Source: Arenibacter sp. F26102 (GTDB lineage Bacteria; Bacteroidota; Bacteroidia; Flavobacteriales; Flavobacteriaceae). Taken from it: a DNA stretch of 64,000 nt. The DNA lies in contig NZ_JALKBC010000010.1 in NCBI RefSeq assembly GCF_023015865.1, positions 62,001-126,000 of the forward strand, given 5' to 3'. Positions 26,536-34,852 of this stretch are shown here, piece after piece. The position numbers were made by a program, and so were the translations under genes. Each line of letters begins with the position of its first letter. Within the stretch, counting starts at the first letter, position 1. Under the pieces are notes generated by a model. The model saw nothing but the letters and a program-made list of their open reading frames with translations. It was not told where the DNA came from and did no database searches.

Positions 26536-27414
26536 ATGAAAAATATAGAGGTAGGGACTTATAGGGTTGATAGCGAAATTAATTTGGTGAATTTAGATAC
26601 TAGGGAAGATTTAGACTCGTCTGATAAAAAATTGGGGAGGGCACTGAAAAATATTAGGATTGAGCTGGGGGAGTTTCAGGATACCATGTATGCCCATGGC
26701 AAATACAGCGTGCTAATTTGTTTGCAGGGTACTGATACAGCAGGGAAGGACAGCCTAATTCGGGAGGTATTTAAAGATTTTAATGCTAGGGGAGTGGTGG
26801 TCCATAGTTTTAAGGTGCCAACTGAGTTGGAATTAAAACACGATTATATTTGGCGACACTACATAGCCCTTCCGGCCAAGGGTAAATTTGGGGTCTTTAA
26901 TCGCACACATTATGAGAACGTATTGGTGACAAGGGTGCATCCGGAGTATATTATGAATGAACATATCCCTGGAATCCACAATGTGTCGGATATAGACCAA
27001 AGTTTTTGGGACAAACGTTTTGAACAAATAAATAATTTTGAGCGCCACATTGCAGAAAACGGAACTATTATTTTTAAATTTTTTCTGCATCTATCCAAAG
27101 AAGAGCAGCGACAGCGTTTGTTGCGTAGGTTGGCATTAAGAAAGAAAAATTGGAAGTTTTCCCCGGCCGATCTAAAGGAAAGACTAATATGGGATAAATA
27201 CCAAAAGTGTTATGAAGAGGCAATAAACAATACCTCAAAGCCTCATGCCCCTTGGTTTGTGGTTCCTTCTGACAATAAAAAGGCTGCCCGGGTCATTGTT
27301 GCCGCTATTTTGCTGGAAGAGTTAAAAAAATACAAAGATATAAGGGAACCGGAACTGGATGATAAAATAAAGGCTAATTTAGAAGAATATAAAAAACAAT
27401 TGGAAAACGAATGA
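26536..27414 (+). CDS. ppk2: polyphosphate kinase 2 family protein
   Basis: A 292-residue P-loop kinase of the PPK2 family, which uses polyphosphate to phosphorylate nucleoside mono- or diphosphates (or the reverse). Walker A is LQGTDTAGKDSLI (~residues 62-74); Walker B/lid landmarks are FNRTHYENVLVTRVHP, FFLHLSKEEQRQRL and a WKFSPADLKER lid. Single-domain form; which nucleotide it uses cannot be read from sequence by eye. Its stop overlaps the peptidase start by four bases. Confidence 0.93.
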   Translation: MKNIEVGTYRVDSEINLVNLDTREDLDSSDKKLGRALKNIRIELGEFQDTMYAHGKYSVLICLQGTDTAGKDSLIREVFKDFNARGVVVHSFKVPTELELKHDYIWRHYIALPAKGKFGVFNRTHYENVLVTRVHPEYIMNEHIPGIHNVSDIDQSFWDKRFEQINNFERHIAENGTIIFKFFLHLSKEEQRQRLLRRLALRKKNWKFSPADLKERLIWDKYQKCYEEAINNTSKPHAPWFVVPSDNKKAARVIVAAILLEELKKYKDIREPELDDKIKANLEEYKKQLENE

Positions 27415-28784
27415 GGTATTTATTGATAGTATTTTTACTTATTGCAACACATATAGAAGCGCAGAATAATGATCAAAATAAGATTGAGGAAATTTATAAT
27501 TCGGCCCTTACCAATGGTAACGGTTATGCTTGGTTAAATTATCTGTCCAACCAAATAGGCGGGCGACTTTCCGGTTCGTTACAGGCACAGCAGGCGGTAG
27601 ATTACACCAAAAAAATCTTGGATTCCATGGGCCTGGATCGGGTTTGGCTCCAGCCCGTAAAGGTACCTAAATGGGTAAGGGGTACTCCCGAATTTGCCTA
27701 TATAGAAAGTGACCCGGGATTAACTAATAATGTTCCTATTTGCGCATTGGGAGGGTCTGTTGCTACACCTTTTGGAGGTATTAAGGCTGGGGTAGTGGAA
27801 GTAGATGGTATTGAAGGATTAAAAGCTTTTGGGAAAGAAAAAATACAAGGGAAGATCGTGTTTTTTAATAAACCTATGGACCCTATCAATATTAACACCT
27901 TTCAGTCTTATAAAGGTTGCGCGGACCAGCGCTATTCAGGTGCTGCCGAAGCCGCTAAATATGGTGCCGTAGGAGTAATTGTTAGATCTTTAAATCTGAG
28001 GTTGGACGATTTTCCCCATACTGGGGCAATGAGTTATGGGGATACTCCAATGGGAGATAGGATTCCCGCAGCGGCCATCAGTACAAACGGGGCCGAATTG
28101 CTCAGTACCACCCTAAAATTGAATCCCAGTATAAATTTTTTCTTTAGACAAAATTGTAAAATATTACCGGACACAGATTCCTTTAATGTAATAGGGGAGA
28201 TAAAGGGGAGTACTTATCCGAATGAGGTTTTAGTGGTAGGTGGCCATTTGGATTCCTGGGATTTGGGAGATGGTTCGCATGATGATGGTGCTGGATGTGT
28301 TCAAAGTATGGAAGTCCTAAGGTTGTTAAAAGCTACCGGATATAAGCCTAAACGGACCATAAGAGTGGTACTCTTCATGAACGAGGAAAACGGACTTCGC
28401 GGGGGTAAAACTTATGCGGAGCAGGCCGCCAAGAATAATGAAAAACATATTTTTGCCTTGGAAAGTGATTCTGGTGGATTCACCCCCCGTGGCTTTTCAT
28501 TTGATTGTGACCAGGCTAATTTTAGTCAGGTAGAAAGCTGGAAAAGTTTGTTTGAACCCTATTTGGTGCATTTGTTCATTAAAGGAGGGAGTGGTGCGGA
28601 TATTGGACCTTTAAAAAATGACAATATTGTTTTAGCAGGCCTAAGACCTGATTCCCAACGTTATTTTGACCACCACCATTCGGCAAATGACACCTTTGCT
28701 CATGTAAATAAAAGGGAACTGGAGCTTGGAGCGGCTTCTATGGCCAGCTTAATCTATCTCTTTGATCAATATGGGATTAAATAA
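27411..28784 (+). CDS. exported M28-family metallopeptidase with PA domain
   Basis: A 457-residue protein with a signal peptide (YLLIVFLLIATHIEAQ), a protease-associated insert (~130-240), and an M28 catalytic domain. The zinc ligands are visible as GGHLDSWD, GSHDDGAG, NEENGLRGG, LESDSG and a late His in YFDHHHSAND. These are amino- or carboxypeptidases of the periplasm or surface. It is translationally coupled (ATGA overlap) to ppk2, which has no obvious functional reason. Confidence 0.93.
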   Translation: MRYLLIVFLLIATHIEAQNNDQNKIEEIYNSALTNGNGYAWLNYLSNQIGGRLSGSLQAQQAVDYTKKILDSMGLDRVWLQPVKVPKWVRGTPEFAYIESDPGLTNNVPICALGGSVATPFGGIKAGVVEVDGIEGLKAFGKEKIQGKIVFFNKPMDPININTFQSYKGCADQRYSGAAEAAKYGAVGVIVRSLNLRLDDFPHTGAMSYGDTPMGDRIPAAAISTNGAELLSTTLKLNPSINFFFRQNCKILPDTDSFNVIGEIKGSTYPNEVLVVGGHLDSWDLGDGSHDDGAGCVQSMEVLRLLKATGYKPKRTIRVVLFMNEENGLRGGKTYAEQAAKNNEKHIFALESDSGGFTPRGFSFDCDQANFSQVESWKSLFEPYLVHLFIKGGSGADIGPLKNDNIVLAGLRPDSQRYFDHHHSANDTFAHVNKRELELGAASMASLIYLFDQYGIK

Positions 28785-28911
28785 TTGCTGACGGCAGCCA
28801 AACAATTATTTAAGATATTCATGAGGAACCCTAGATTTCTTTTAATTAAAATAGGAGTTCCTATTGTACTTTCTATGTTCCCTAGATTTTTCTAAACAGA
28901 AAACTTATCCT

Positions 28912-28919
28912 TACCTTTG
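28912..28919 (+). promoter_or_regulatory. -7 promoter element of the cyclophilin-FKBP gene
   Basis: Exact TACCTTTG, 24 bases before the ATG at 28943. Confidence 0.6.
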
Positions 28920-28942
28920 CAGACTAATAAAAAAACAGCGAT

Positions 28943-29875
28943 ATGCAAGACGGAATTTACGCAAAATTCAATACTTCGAAAGGAGAAATACTGGTAAAGC
29001 TTTCTCATGATAAAACACCTGGGACGGTTGGTAACTTTGTAGCCTTGGCAGAGGGCAATTTGGAGAATAGTATCAAAGCACAAGGTAAGCCATATTATGA
29101 TGGTTTAAAATTCCATAGGGTTATTCCAGATTTCATGATTCAAGGTGGGTGTCCACTTGGAACAGGAACTGGCGATGGTGGTTATAAATTTGACGATGAA
29201 TTCCATCCAGATCTTACACATGACGCACCTGGAGTACTTTCAATGGCCAATGCAGGTCCTGGAACAAATGGAACCCAATTTTTTATAACCCATGTGGCTA
29301 CTCCTTGGTTAGACAACAAGCATACTGTTTTTGGACATGTTATTGAAGGGCAGGATATAGTGGATGCCATTAAACAAGGTGATAAAATTGAAAGTTTAAC
29401 TATTGAAAGAGTTGGGGCCGAAGCAGAAAAATGGAATGCGGTTGAAGCATTTAGAACTTTTGAAGGCTCTAGGGAAAAGCGACTGGCGGAAGAAAAGAAA
29501 AAAATGGCTGCCGAATTGGACAAAGTAGCGGCTGGTTTTAGCGAAACTGAAACTGGACTTAGGTATAAAATTGTTCAAGAGGGAAAAGGAACCAAGGCTG
29601 TAAGTGGAAAAAATGTTTCCGTTCATTATGAAGGGTCTTTGTTGGACGGACAAGTTTTTGATTCTTCTTATAAGAGAAAGGAGCCTATAAGCTTTCAGTT
29701 AGGTGTTGGTCAGGTAATTCCAGGATGGGACGAAGGTATAAGCTTATTGAAAGTAGGGGACAAAGCCAGGTTTGTTATTCCATCTAATTTGGGCTACGGT
29801 AGTGCTGGAGCAGGAGGGGTAATTCCACCAAATGCGACCCTGATATTCGATGTTGAATTAATGGGGATTGGTTAA
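28943..29875 (+). CDS. dual-family immunophilin: cyclophilin-FKBP fusion
   Basis: A 310-residue cytosolic peptidyl-prolyl isomerase with two unrelated isomerase folds. The cyclophilin domain (~4-155) shows FHRVIPDFMIQGG, NGTQFFITHVATPWLD and HTVFGHVIEG. A charged helix (~160-200) links it to an FKBP domain (~205-310) with VSVHYEGSLLDGQVFDSS, QVIPGWDEGISLLKVGDKA and IPPNATLIFDVELMGI. Such CFBP proteins are known from Flavobacterium, with the reverse order (FCBP) in some protists. No signal peptide. Alone, with its own promoter and terminator. Confidence 0.95.
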   Translation: MQDGIYAKFNTSKGEILVKLSHDKTPGTVGNFVALAEGNLENSIKAQGKPYYDGLKFHRVIPDFMIQGGCPLGTGTGDGGYKFDDEFHPDLTHDAPGVLSMANAGPGTNGTQFFITHVATPWLDNKHTVFGHVIEGQDIVDAIKQGDKIESLTIERVGAEAEKWNAVEAFRTFEGSREKRLAEEKKKMAAELDKVAAGFSETETGLRYKIVQEGKGTKAVSGKNVSVHYEGSLLDGQVFDSSYKRKEPISFQLGVGQVIPGWDEGISLLKVGDKARFVIPSNLGYGSAGAGGVIPPNATLIFDVELMGIG

Positions 29876-29900
29876 AAACCTAAGCTATATAAATTTGAAA

Positions 29901-29927
29901 GGTTCTAAGAAATTAGAGCCTTTTTTT
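29901..29927 (+). terminator. intrinsic terminator of the cyclophilin-FKBP gene
   Basis: An 8-bp stem GGTTCTAA/TTAGAGCC (one wobble), GAAA loop, then seven T residues. Confidence 0.85.
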
Positions 29928-30024
29928 GTGGCCAAAGGTAGGGAGATCATAGGCCGATATAAGACATTAACCCCGTTGGCTTAGAATGGGATGGAGCAAA
30001 GAAGTTACTTTGTTAAATCTATTT

Positions 30025-30111
30025 TTATCTTTTGGTCCTATTAAGACTTAATACCAATAGTGCAATATTTATTACCAACAAGGACAATAGGATGGTGAAA
30101 AAAGTGGTCAT
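30025..30111 (-). CDS. candidate 28-residue single-span microprotein
   Basis: ATG to TAA encodes 28 residues consisting of one hydrophobic helix (TTFFTILLSLLVINIALLVL) ending in a basic SLNRTKR, the classic inside-positive layout of small membrane proteins. It lies in the 636-base gap between the immunophilin and cspA. Too short for statistical support; the composition is the only evidence, and no exact promoter was found. Confidence 0.3.
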   Translation of the reverse strand: MTTFFTILLSLLVINIALLVLSLNRTKR

Positions 30112-30295
30112 GATATAGTTATTTATAATGGTGTATACTCAGTGTTTTTTTTGGTAGATGATAAAAGGTTTGAAAGGTTGCGTAAAAAAAATATATATTA
30201 CCTGGGCTGGAGATAAATCTGTAGTGTTTGATCTGGAAGGGAATAATTTTGAGTACCGTTGTTATTCAACTTTACTCACTAAGTGAGATTTGAAT

Positions 30296-30385
30296 GTTCC
30301 GGCGATTGACCGCCTGAACGGAACGGGCAGGGGCCCACCTAGAAAGGGTCCGGAAGGCCCGGCCACACGATCAGCCCGGAGGCGA
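30296..30385. ncRNA. GC-rich structured element, candidate non-coding RNA
   Basis: About 90 bases of roughly 70% G+C in otherwise AT-rich DNA. Nested complementary segments are visible: GTTCC/GGAAC (30296-30300, 30320-30324) enclosing GGCG/CGCC (30301-30304, 30311-30314), then CGGGC/GCCCG (30324-30328, 30374-30378) enclosing GGGCC/GGCCC (30331-30335, 30356-30360). No reading frame explains it. It resembles none of tRNA, tmRNA, RNase P or SRP RNA cores as I know them; a GTCCGGAAGG stretch recalls the SRP tip loop, but the matching AGCAG side is missing. Strand not decided. Confidence 0.4.
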
Positions 30386-30460
30386 AATGTTATCGGTAGT
30401 TTCTTTCATATGCCAAATGGGCATGCCTTGAGGTAATTGACTTTCGTTTCAATAAAAAAA

Positions 30461-30478
30461 CCCATCCTAGTGGATGGG
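30461..30478 (-). terminator. intrinsic terminator of cspA
   Basis: A 7-bp stem CCCATCC/GGATGGG with a TAGT loop; on the minus strand it is followed by a run of T. It may act in the other direction too. Confidence 0.85.
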
Positions 30479-30511
30479 CTCTATTTTTTAAAAAAAATTG
30501 TACCGTAATTA

Positions 30512-30703
30512 TTAAATCACTTTTACATTTACTGCGTTCAATCCTTTTTTACCTTGTTGTAATTCAAATTCTACAACATCACCTTCGCGAATTTCGTCGA
30601 TTAAACCAGAAATGTGTACAAAGTGATCTTCGCTTGAGCCATCTTCAGTGATAAATCCGAAACCTTTGGAGTCATTGAAGAATTTTACTGTTCCTTTATT
30701 CAT
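30512..30703 (-). CDS. cspA: cold-shock protein
   Basis: A 63-residue single cold-shock domain that binds single-stranded RNA and melts secondary structure. RNP1 is KGFGFITED and RNP2 is HFVHIS, both complete; the start is GTVKFFNDSKG. Alone, with a terminator 34 bases beyond the stop. A TATCTTCG, one base off the -7 consensus, lies ~31 bases upstream of the start at 30741-30734. The leader itself is short, unlike E. coli cspA. Confidence 0.95.
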   Translation of the reverse strand: MNKGTVKFFNDSKGFGFITEDGSSEDHFVHISGLIDEIREGDVVEFELQQGKKGLNAVNVKVI

Positions 30704-31009
30704 TATAAAAAATTAAAAAAATTAAATTATGTGCGAAGATAGGGTTTAATTATTTAACTACATGATTTTTTGATAGTTATATTTATTTGATAGGGTCGGG
30801 ATATGTCCGGGTATTAAAATTAAACAGCTAATTAACTGTGCGTTAATGGTCTTGGTCCAATACTTTTTTCTCAAACCAATCAAATTTTATGTTGTACTTC
30901 TTCCTTATTTGAATGATAATGAAACATGCTTAAATGTTTCTGGCGATAGTGCTATATATTAATATCTTGCTGTCTTCAATTAAATATTGTCGAGAATCTA
31001 GTGTTCTTA

Positions 31010-31050
31010 AACAATAAAGTCCTCCTTAATTATTGGAAGACTTCATTGTT
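31010..31050 (-). terminator. long hairpin after the peroxiredoxin gene
   Basis: 16-base arms (31010-31025, 31035-31050). On the minus-strand RNA all 16 positions pair, two as G-U; on the plus strand those two would be mismatches, which indicates that the leftward transcript is the one under selection. No U tract follows, so it may protect the 3' end rather than terminate. Confidence 0.55.
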
Positions 31051-31077
31051 CTAAAATTATTACTAGGTGTTGAGAAA

Positions 31078-31716
31078 TTAAATATTTGGCTGCGGTGTCA
31101 TCCTTAAATAAGGTTTAATTTCTTCCACCCCTTTCGTAAATATTTTTTTCGCATCTTCTGTATTTATGGAAGGACTTATTACAACCCTATCGCCATTTTC
31201 CCAGTTCGCAGGAGTAGCTACCTTGTGATAGGCCGTTAATTGAAGCGAATCTATGACTCTTAGCAATTCGTGAAAATTACGACCTGTAGATGCGGGATAC
31301 GTAATTATTAGTTTAACCGTTTTGTCCGGACCTATAATATAAACGGAACGTACTGTTAAGCTGTCATTTGCATTTGGATGAATCATATCGTACAAGGTGG
31401 AAACCTTTTTGTTCTCATCGGCAATAATAGGAAAGTTAACAGTGGTGTGTTGTGTTTCATTAATGTCTTTTATCCATTCTCCGTGCGATGCCACTCCGTC
31501 AACACTAAGAGCCAACATTTTAACGTTTCGTTTGTCAAATTCTGCTTTAAATTTTGCAGCTGTTCCCAACTCGGTTGTACAAACAGGAGTGAAATCTGCA
31601 GGATGTGAAAATAAGATACCCCATCCATCGCCTAAATAATCATATAAATTGATCATTCCCATCGAACTATCTGCTGTAAAATCAGGGGCCGCATCGCCCA
31701 ATCGTATAGTTGCCAT
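31078..31716 (-). CDS. 1-Cys peroxiredoxin (Prx6 type)
   Basis: A 212-residue peroxiredoxin reducing hydrogen peroxide and organic peroxides. The peroxidatic Cys46 is in SHPADFTPVCTTELG; Cys46 is the only Cys in the protein, so no resolving Cys exists. The extended C-terminal dimerisation part (NWENGDRVVISP) is typical of Prx6. Cytosolic, no signal peptide. Upstream on its strand a TTG (31775-31777) and TAATTTTA (31750-31757) are separated by 17 bases, close to the Bacteroidetes promoter. Confidence 0.95.
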   Translation of the reverse strand: MATIRLGDAAPDFTADSSMGMINLYDYLGDGWGILFSHPADFTPVCTTELGTAAKFKAEFDKRNVKMLALSVDGVASHGEWIKDINETQHTTVNFPIIADENKKVSTLYDMIHPNANDSLTVRSVYIIGPDKTVKLIITYPASTGRNFHELLRVIDSLQLTAYHKVATPANWENGDRVVISPSINTEDAKKIFTKGVEEIKPYLRMTPQPNI

Positions 31717-31749
31717 ATTTTAGTGATTTAATTAAAGATTAATATCCTA

Positions 31750-31777
31750 TAAAATTAGTAGATTACATCGGAATCAA
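31750..31777 (-). promoter_or_regulatory. probable promoter of the peroxiredoxin gene
   Basis: -33 TTG and a one-off -7 TAATTTTA with 17-base spacing on the minus strand. The remainder of the 366-base divergent gap to the DinB-family gene is AT-rich and holds nothing else I can support. Confidence 0.4.
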
Positions 31778-32082
31778 CTTTTTTAAAAGGTTAAAAAAGT
31801 ATTAAAATTTAACAAAAATGAATAGTCCTTTAAGTATTATTAAAATCAATTTTGTTTCATTTTTTGATGGCTTATAACATTTTAAAAATCAAGGCGTAGT
31901 GTATTTATTTTGATTTATTTTTTTATAAAATATATCTACAAAAGAAGTAATTGGGATCAAATAAGAAACCAAATTTAAGGTCATACCTGGGAACCGGATC
32001 AAAAGGGGAATATTTATAATATCAACACAGTTATTTAATTGGACATCTATTAATTTGAACCAAACTTCTTTAATTTTATGGT

Positions 32083-32634
32083 ATGGAAGAAAAAACTTTA
32101 GAAGAATTGAAATATCCCATTGGACATTTTGTTTTTACCCAAAAAGTAAGTGATGTAATTTTGTCCGATTGGATCTCTGAATTGGAGGCACTGCCTACCC
32201 GGTTGGAAGACTTGGTAATTGATTTAAATCAGGAGCAATTGAATACTACTTACCGTCCAGATGGGTGGACTATAAGACAAGTGGTCCATCATCTTGCGGA
32301 TAGCCATCATCACAGTTATACCAGGTTTAAATGGGCTTTGACGGAGAATAGACCAGTGATCAAAGCCTATGATGAAAAAGAATGGAGTAATTTATTTGAT
32401 GCCAATCATGCACCAATTATTTTGTCGTTGAATTACCTTAAGGCACTGCATGCAAAATTGGTTTACCTTTTAAAGGGTTTGTCCAAGGTAGATTTGGAAA
32501 GGGTTTACATTCATCCCGATGGCAATGTAGAGGTAAGCCTTATGGAAAATATTGGAAAATATGCTTGGCATGGCAATCATCATTTGGCACATATAGAAAG
32601 TTTAATAGACCGGAAAGGTTGGAATATTCCATAA
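32083..32634 (+). CDS. YfiT/DinB-family metal-dependent hydrolase or thiol transferase
   Basis: A 183-residue four-helix DinB-superfamily protein close to YfiT (annotated as putative metal-dependent hydrolase or bacillithiol transferase). The three metal-binding His are visible: one in IRQVVHHLADSHHHSY and two in WHGNHHLAHIESL. The N-terminal YPIGHFVF also matches YfiT. Bacteroidetes are known to make bacillithiol, but the thiol used here is an inference. Alone. Confidence 0.88.
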   Translation: MEEKTLEELKYPIGHFVFTQKVSDVILSDWISELEALPTRLEDLVIDLNQEQLNTTYRPDGWTIRQVVHHLADSHHHSYTRFKWALTENRPVIKAYDEKEWSNLFDANHAPIILSLNYLKALHAKLVYLLKGLSKVDLERVYIHPDGNVEVSLMENIGKYAWHGNHHLAHIESLIDRKGWNIP

Positions 32635-32721
32635 ATTCTGTTGGAATTGTACAATTTATAACTATGCTAAACCTATTTGCAATCCATTACAAGATAAGAT
32701 AATGTAGAAGTCTAATTGGGG

Positions 32722-33282
32722 TTATTGTTTTTTCCACTTTATGTTGCAACCCATACTTGGTTTTTGGTTTGCGTTTATTTCCTTTCCTTCCAATAGGGAG
32801 TCCATGGCAGCTTTTAGATCATTTCCGGTCACAGGAATTCCGTTTCCAGGACGGGAGTCATCAAACTGACCACGATATACCAATTTTAAATTAGCGTCGA
32901 ATAGGTAGAAATCAGGTGTACAGGCTGCCTCATAAGCTTGGGCTACCTCTTGTGTCTCATCATACAGATAAGGAAAAGAATACTTTTGCTCCACACTGAT
33001 CAATTTCATTAAATGTGGAGCGTCTTGCGGATAATTTTCAGCGTCGTTACTGGATATTGCAATGAATGAAATATCTTTAGTTTGATATTCCGTTGCGGTT
33101 TTAACGATTTCTGTGTTCAAATGCTTAACAAAAGGACAATGGTTGCAAATAAACATAATAACAGTGCCCTTGGAGCCCTTTAATTCTTGAAGGCTTATGT
33201 ATTTTTCCAATGTAGTATCGAGCAATTTAAAGTTAGGGGCTATTGTGCCCAAGGGCAACATATTACTTGGTGTATTCGCCAT
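32722..33282 (-). CDS. thioredoxin-fold (AhpC/TSA-like) redox protein
   Basis: The frame is open to 33540, but the ATG at 33282 starts the protein proper (PLGTIAPNFKLLD) and an exact -7 element TAACTTTG lies only 31 bases upstream of it, so the upstream residues are not translated. The 186-residue product has an AhpC/TSA-thioredoxin fold with CxxC in FICNHCPFVKHL, cis-Pro region ACTPDFYLFD and a C-terminal SMGCNIKWK. Cytosolic. Related to the thioredoxin family proteins often annotated as putative peroxiredoxins; partner unknown. Confidence 0.88.
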   Translation of the reverse strand: MANTPSNMLPLGTIAPNFKLLDTTLEKYISLQELKGSKGTVIMFICNHCPFVKHLNTEIVKTATEYQTKDISFIAISSNDAENYPQDAPHLMKLISVEQKYSFPYLYDETQEVAQAYEAACTPDFYLFDANLKLVYRGQFDDSRPGNGIPVTGNDLKAAMDSLLEGKEINANQKPSMGCNIKWKKQ

Positions 33283-33312
33283 GACTTTAATATTTTGAGG
33301 ATAGATCCTATA

Positions 33313-33320
33313 CAAAGTTA
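33313..33320 (-). promoter_or_regulatory. -7 promoter element of the thioredoxin-fold gene
   Basis: Exact TAACTTTG on the minus strand, 31 bases upstream of the chosen start; it decides the start codon of that gene. Confidence 0.6.
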
Positions 33321-33589
33321 AAGGAAATTGTAGATTTTTGTATAAGGATTGTGCATTAGTTGTTTTTAAATGAACCTTCATGAAAGGGACTGGAAGATAT
33401 TTTATGCAACAATATGGGACCACAAGGAATTTTAATGTAGTTGAATGCTGCAGGCAGAAGGAATAATTTTGCACAGTCCTATGTGTCTTTGAATCCTCAT
33501 GCTGAGAAATGAGGCCTTTTGAGAGACGCCTATGGTTCATTTTTAGGTAATCTGCCCAAGGATATTAATGATAAAGTCAGAATTGTTAA

Positions 33590-33928
33590 ATGAACGAAAC
33601 TATTACATGGCCCGATTTCTCCAAAATAGATATGAGAGTGGGCACCATTATTGAAATAAACGATTTTCCAAAAGCCAAAAATCCTGCCTACCAGATACAC
33701 GTGGATTTTGGTGCGAATCTGGGGATAAGGAAATCTTCGGCCCAAATCACGCAAAGGTATACCAAGGAAGAACTTTTGGGAAAACAGGTAATTGCGGTGG
33801 TAAATTTTCCTAAAAAACAAATTGCAAATTTTATGAGCGAATGTCTTATATTAGGGGCTGTTGACGGTTCCGATGTAATATTGTTGCAGCCGGAGGCCAA
33901 AGTGGACAATGGACTTAAAATTTCTTAA
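33590..33928 (+). CDS. csaA: CsaA-like tRNA-binding domain protein
   Basis: A 112-residue stand-alone tRNA-binding (EMAP/Trbp111-like OB) domain, CsaA family, reported to have chaperone or secretion-related activity in Bacillus. Landmarks: FSKIDMRVGTIIE, HVDFGANLGIRKSSAQIT, LLGKQVIAVVNFPKKQIANFMSE and VILLQPE. First of three tightly spaced genes (3-base gap, then a 4-base overlap) whose functions do not obviously connect. Confidence 0.92.
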   Translation: MNETITWPDFSKIDMRVGTIIEINDFPKAKNPAYQIHVDFGANLGIRKSSAQITQRYTKEELLGKQVIAVVNFPKKQIANFMSECLILGAVDGSDVILLQPEAKVDNGLKIS

Positions 33929-33931
33929 TAT

Positions 33932-34852
33932 TTGACATCTATCCCCCTGGACAAGATCCTTATAGACTTTAATGAGCAATCTCTTTGGGTGCTGAACATA
34001 GCTCTGGCCCTCGTGATGTTTGGGATTGCTTTGGATATTTCCCTGGATGATTTTAGACGATTGGCAAGGAAACCAAAACCTCTTTTCGTAGGTGTTTTGA
34101 GTCAGTTTGTATTGTTGCCCGCTATAACTTTTGTTTTGGTGATACTGATAGAGCCTTTGCCCAGTATTGCATTGGGCATGTTTATGGTAGCTGCTTGTCC
34201 AGGTGGCAATATTTCCAATTTTATTACGCATTTGGCCAAAGGCAATACGGCCTTGTCCGTTAGCTTAACAGCTGTAGCTACTTTATTGGCAGTGGTGATG
34301 ACTCCTTTGAATCTTCAATTATGGGGTTCCTTTTATGGTCCAACAGCCGTCCTATTACAGGAAGTGGCCATTTCACCTTTTGCTATGGTAAAACTGGTGG
34401 CTTTACTCTTGGGGTTGCCACTAATTTTGGGCATGTGGATAAATCATATAAGTCCAATTTGGGCCTTCAAAACTGCTAGAGTTTTGAAGGTGCTCTCCCT
34501 AATGTTCTTTGTTATGCTCATTTTCGTGGCCTTATATGACAATAGGGATACTTTTATGGAGTATGTTCTCTACGTATTCTGGATCGTGCTCTTACACAAT
34601 CTGTTGGCTTTTGTTACAGGTTATTCAGTGGCAAATCTTATGGGGCTGACACAAAGGAACAAAAGGACCATAGCCATTGAAACGGGAATCCAGAATTCAG
34701 GATTGGGCCTGCTCCTGATATTTACTTTTTTTGAGGGTATGGGAGGGATGGCCCTTTTGGCAGCTTTTTGGGGAATTTGGCACCTGGTGTCCGGATTAAC
34801 ATTAGCTACTTTATGGGGATATAGACCAATTGATAAAGAGGAATTTGTTTGA
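33932..34852 (+). CDS. bile acid:sodium symporter family transporter
   Basis: A 306-residue, nine- to ten-span SBF-family transporter. Family motifs are ALALVMFGIALDISLDDF in the first spans, AACPGGNISNFITHLAKGN at the crossover and TGIQNSGLGLLL in the second crossover. In bacteria such carriers move organic anions with sodium; bile acids are unlikely here and the substrate is unknown. The start is TTG, three bases after csaA. Confidence 0.9.
   Translation: MTSIPLDKILIDFNEQSLWVLNIALALVMFGIALDISLDDFRRLARKPKPLFVGVLSQFVLLPAITFVLVILIEPLPSIALGMFMVAACPGGNISNFITHLAKGNTALSVSLTAVATLLAVVMTPLNLQLWGSFYGPTAVLLQEVAISPFAMVKLVALLLGLPLILGMWINHISPIWAFKTARVLKVLSLMFFVMLIFVALYDNRDTFMEYVLYVFWIVLLHNLLAFVTGYSVANLMGLTQRNKRTIAIETGIQNSGLGLLLIFTFFEGMGGMALLAAFWGIWHLVSGLTLATLWGYRPIDKEEFV

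Noticed and set aside
30158-30286. 42-codon plus-strand frame in the gap before cspA
   Set aside because: Has an ATG and balanced composition but no recognisable family, promoter or neighbour; too short to support.
30340-30380. GTCCGGAAGG in the GC-rich element as an SRP (4.5S) RNA tip loop
   Set aside because: The conserved AGCAG partner side of the SRP loop is absent and the stem order does not fit.
33283-33540. Upstream extension of the thioredoxin-fold gene
   Set aside because: An exact -7 promoter element (33320-33313) lies inside it, so it is not transcribed as part of this gene; its composition is also unlike protein.
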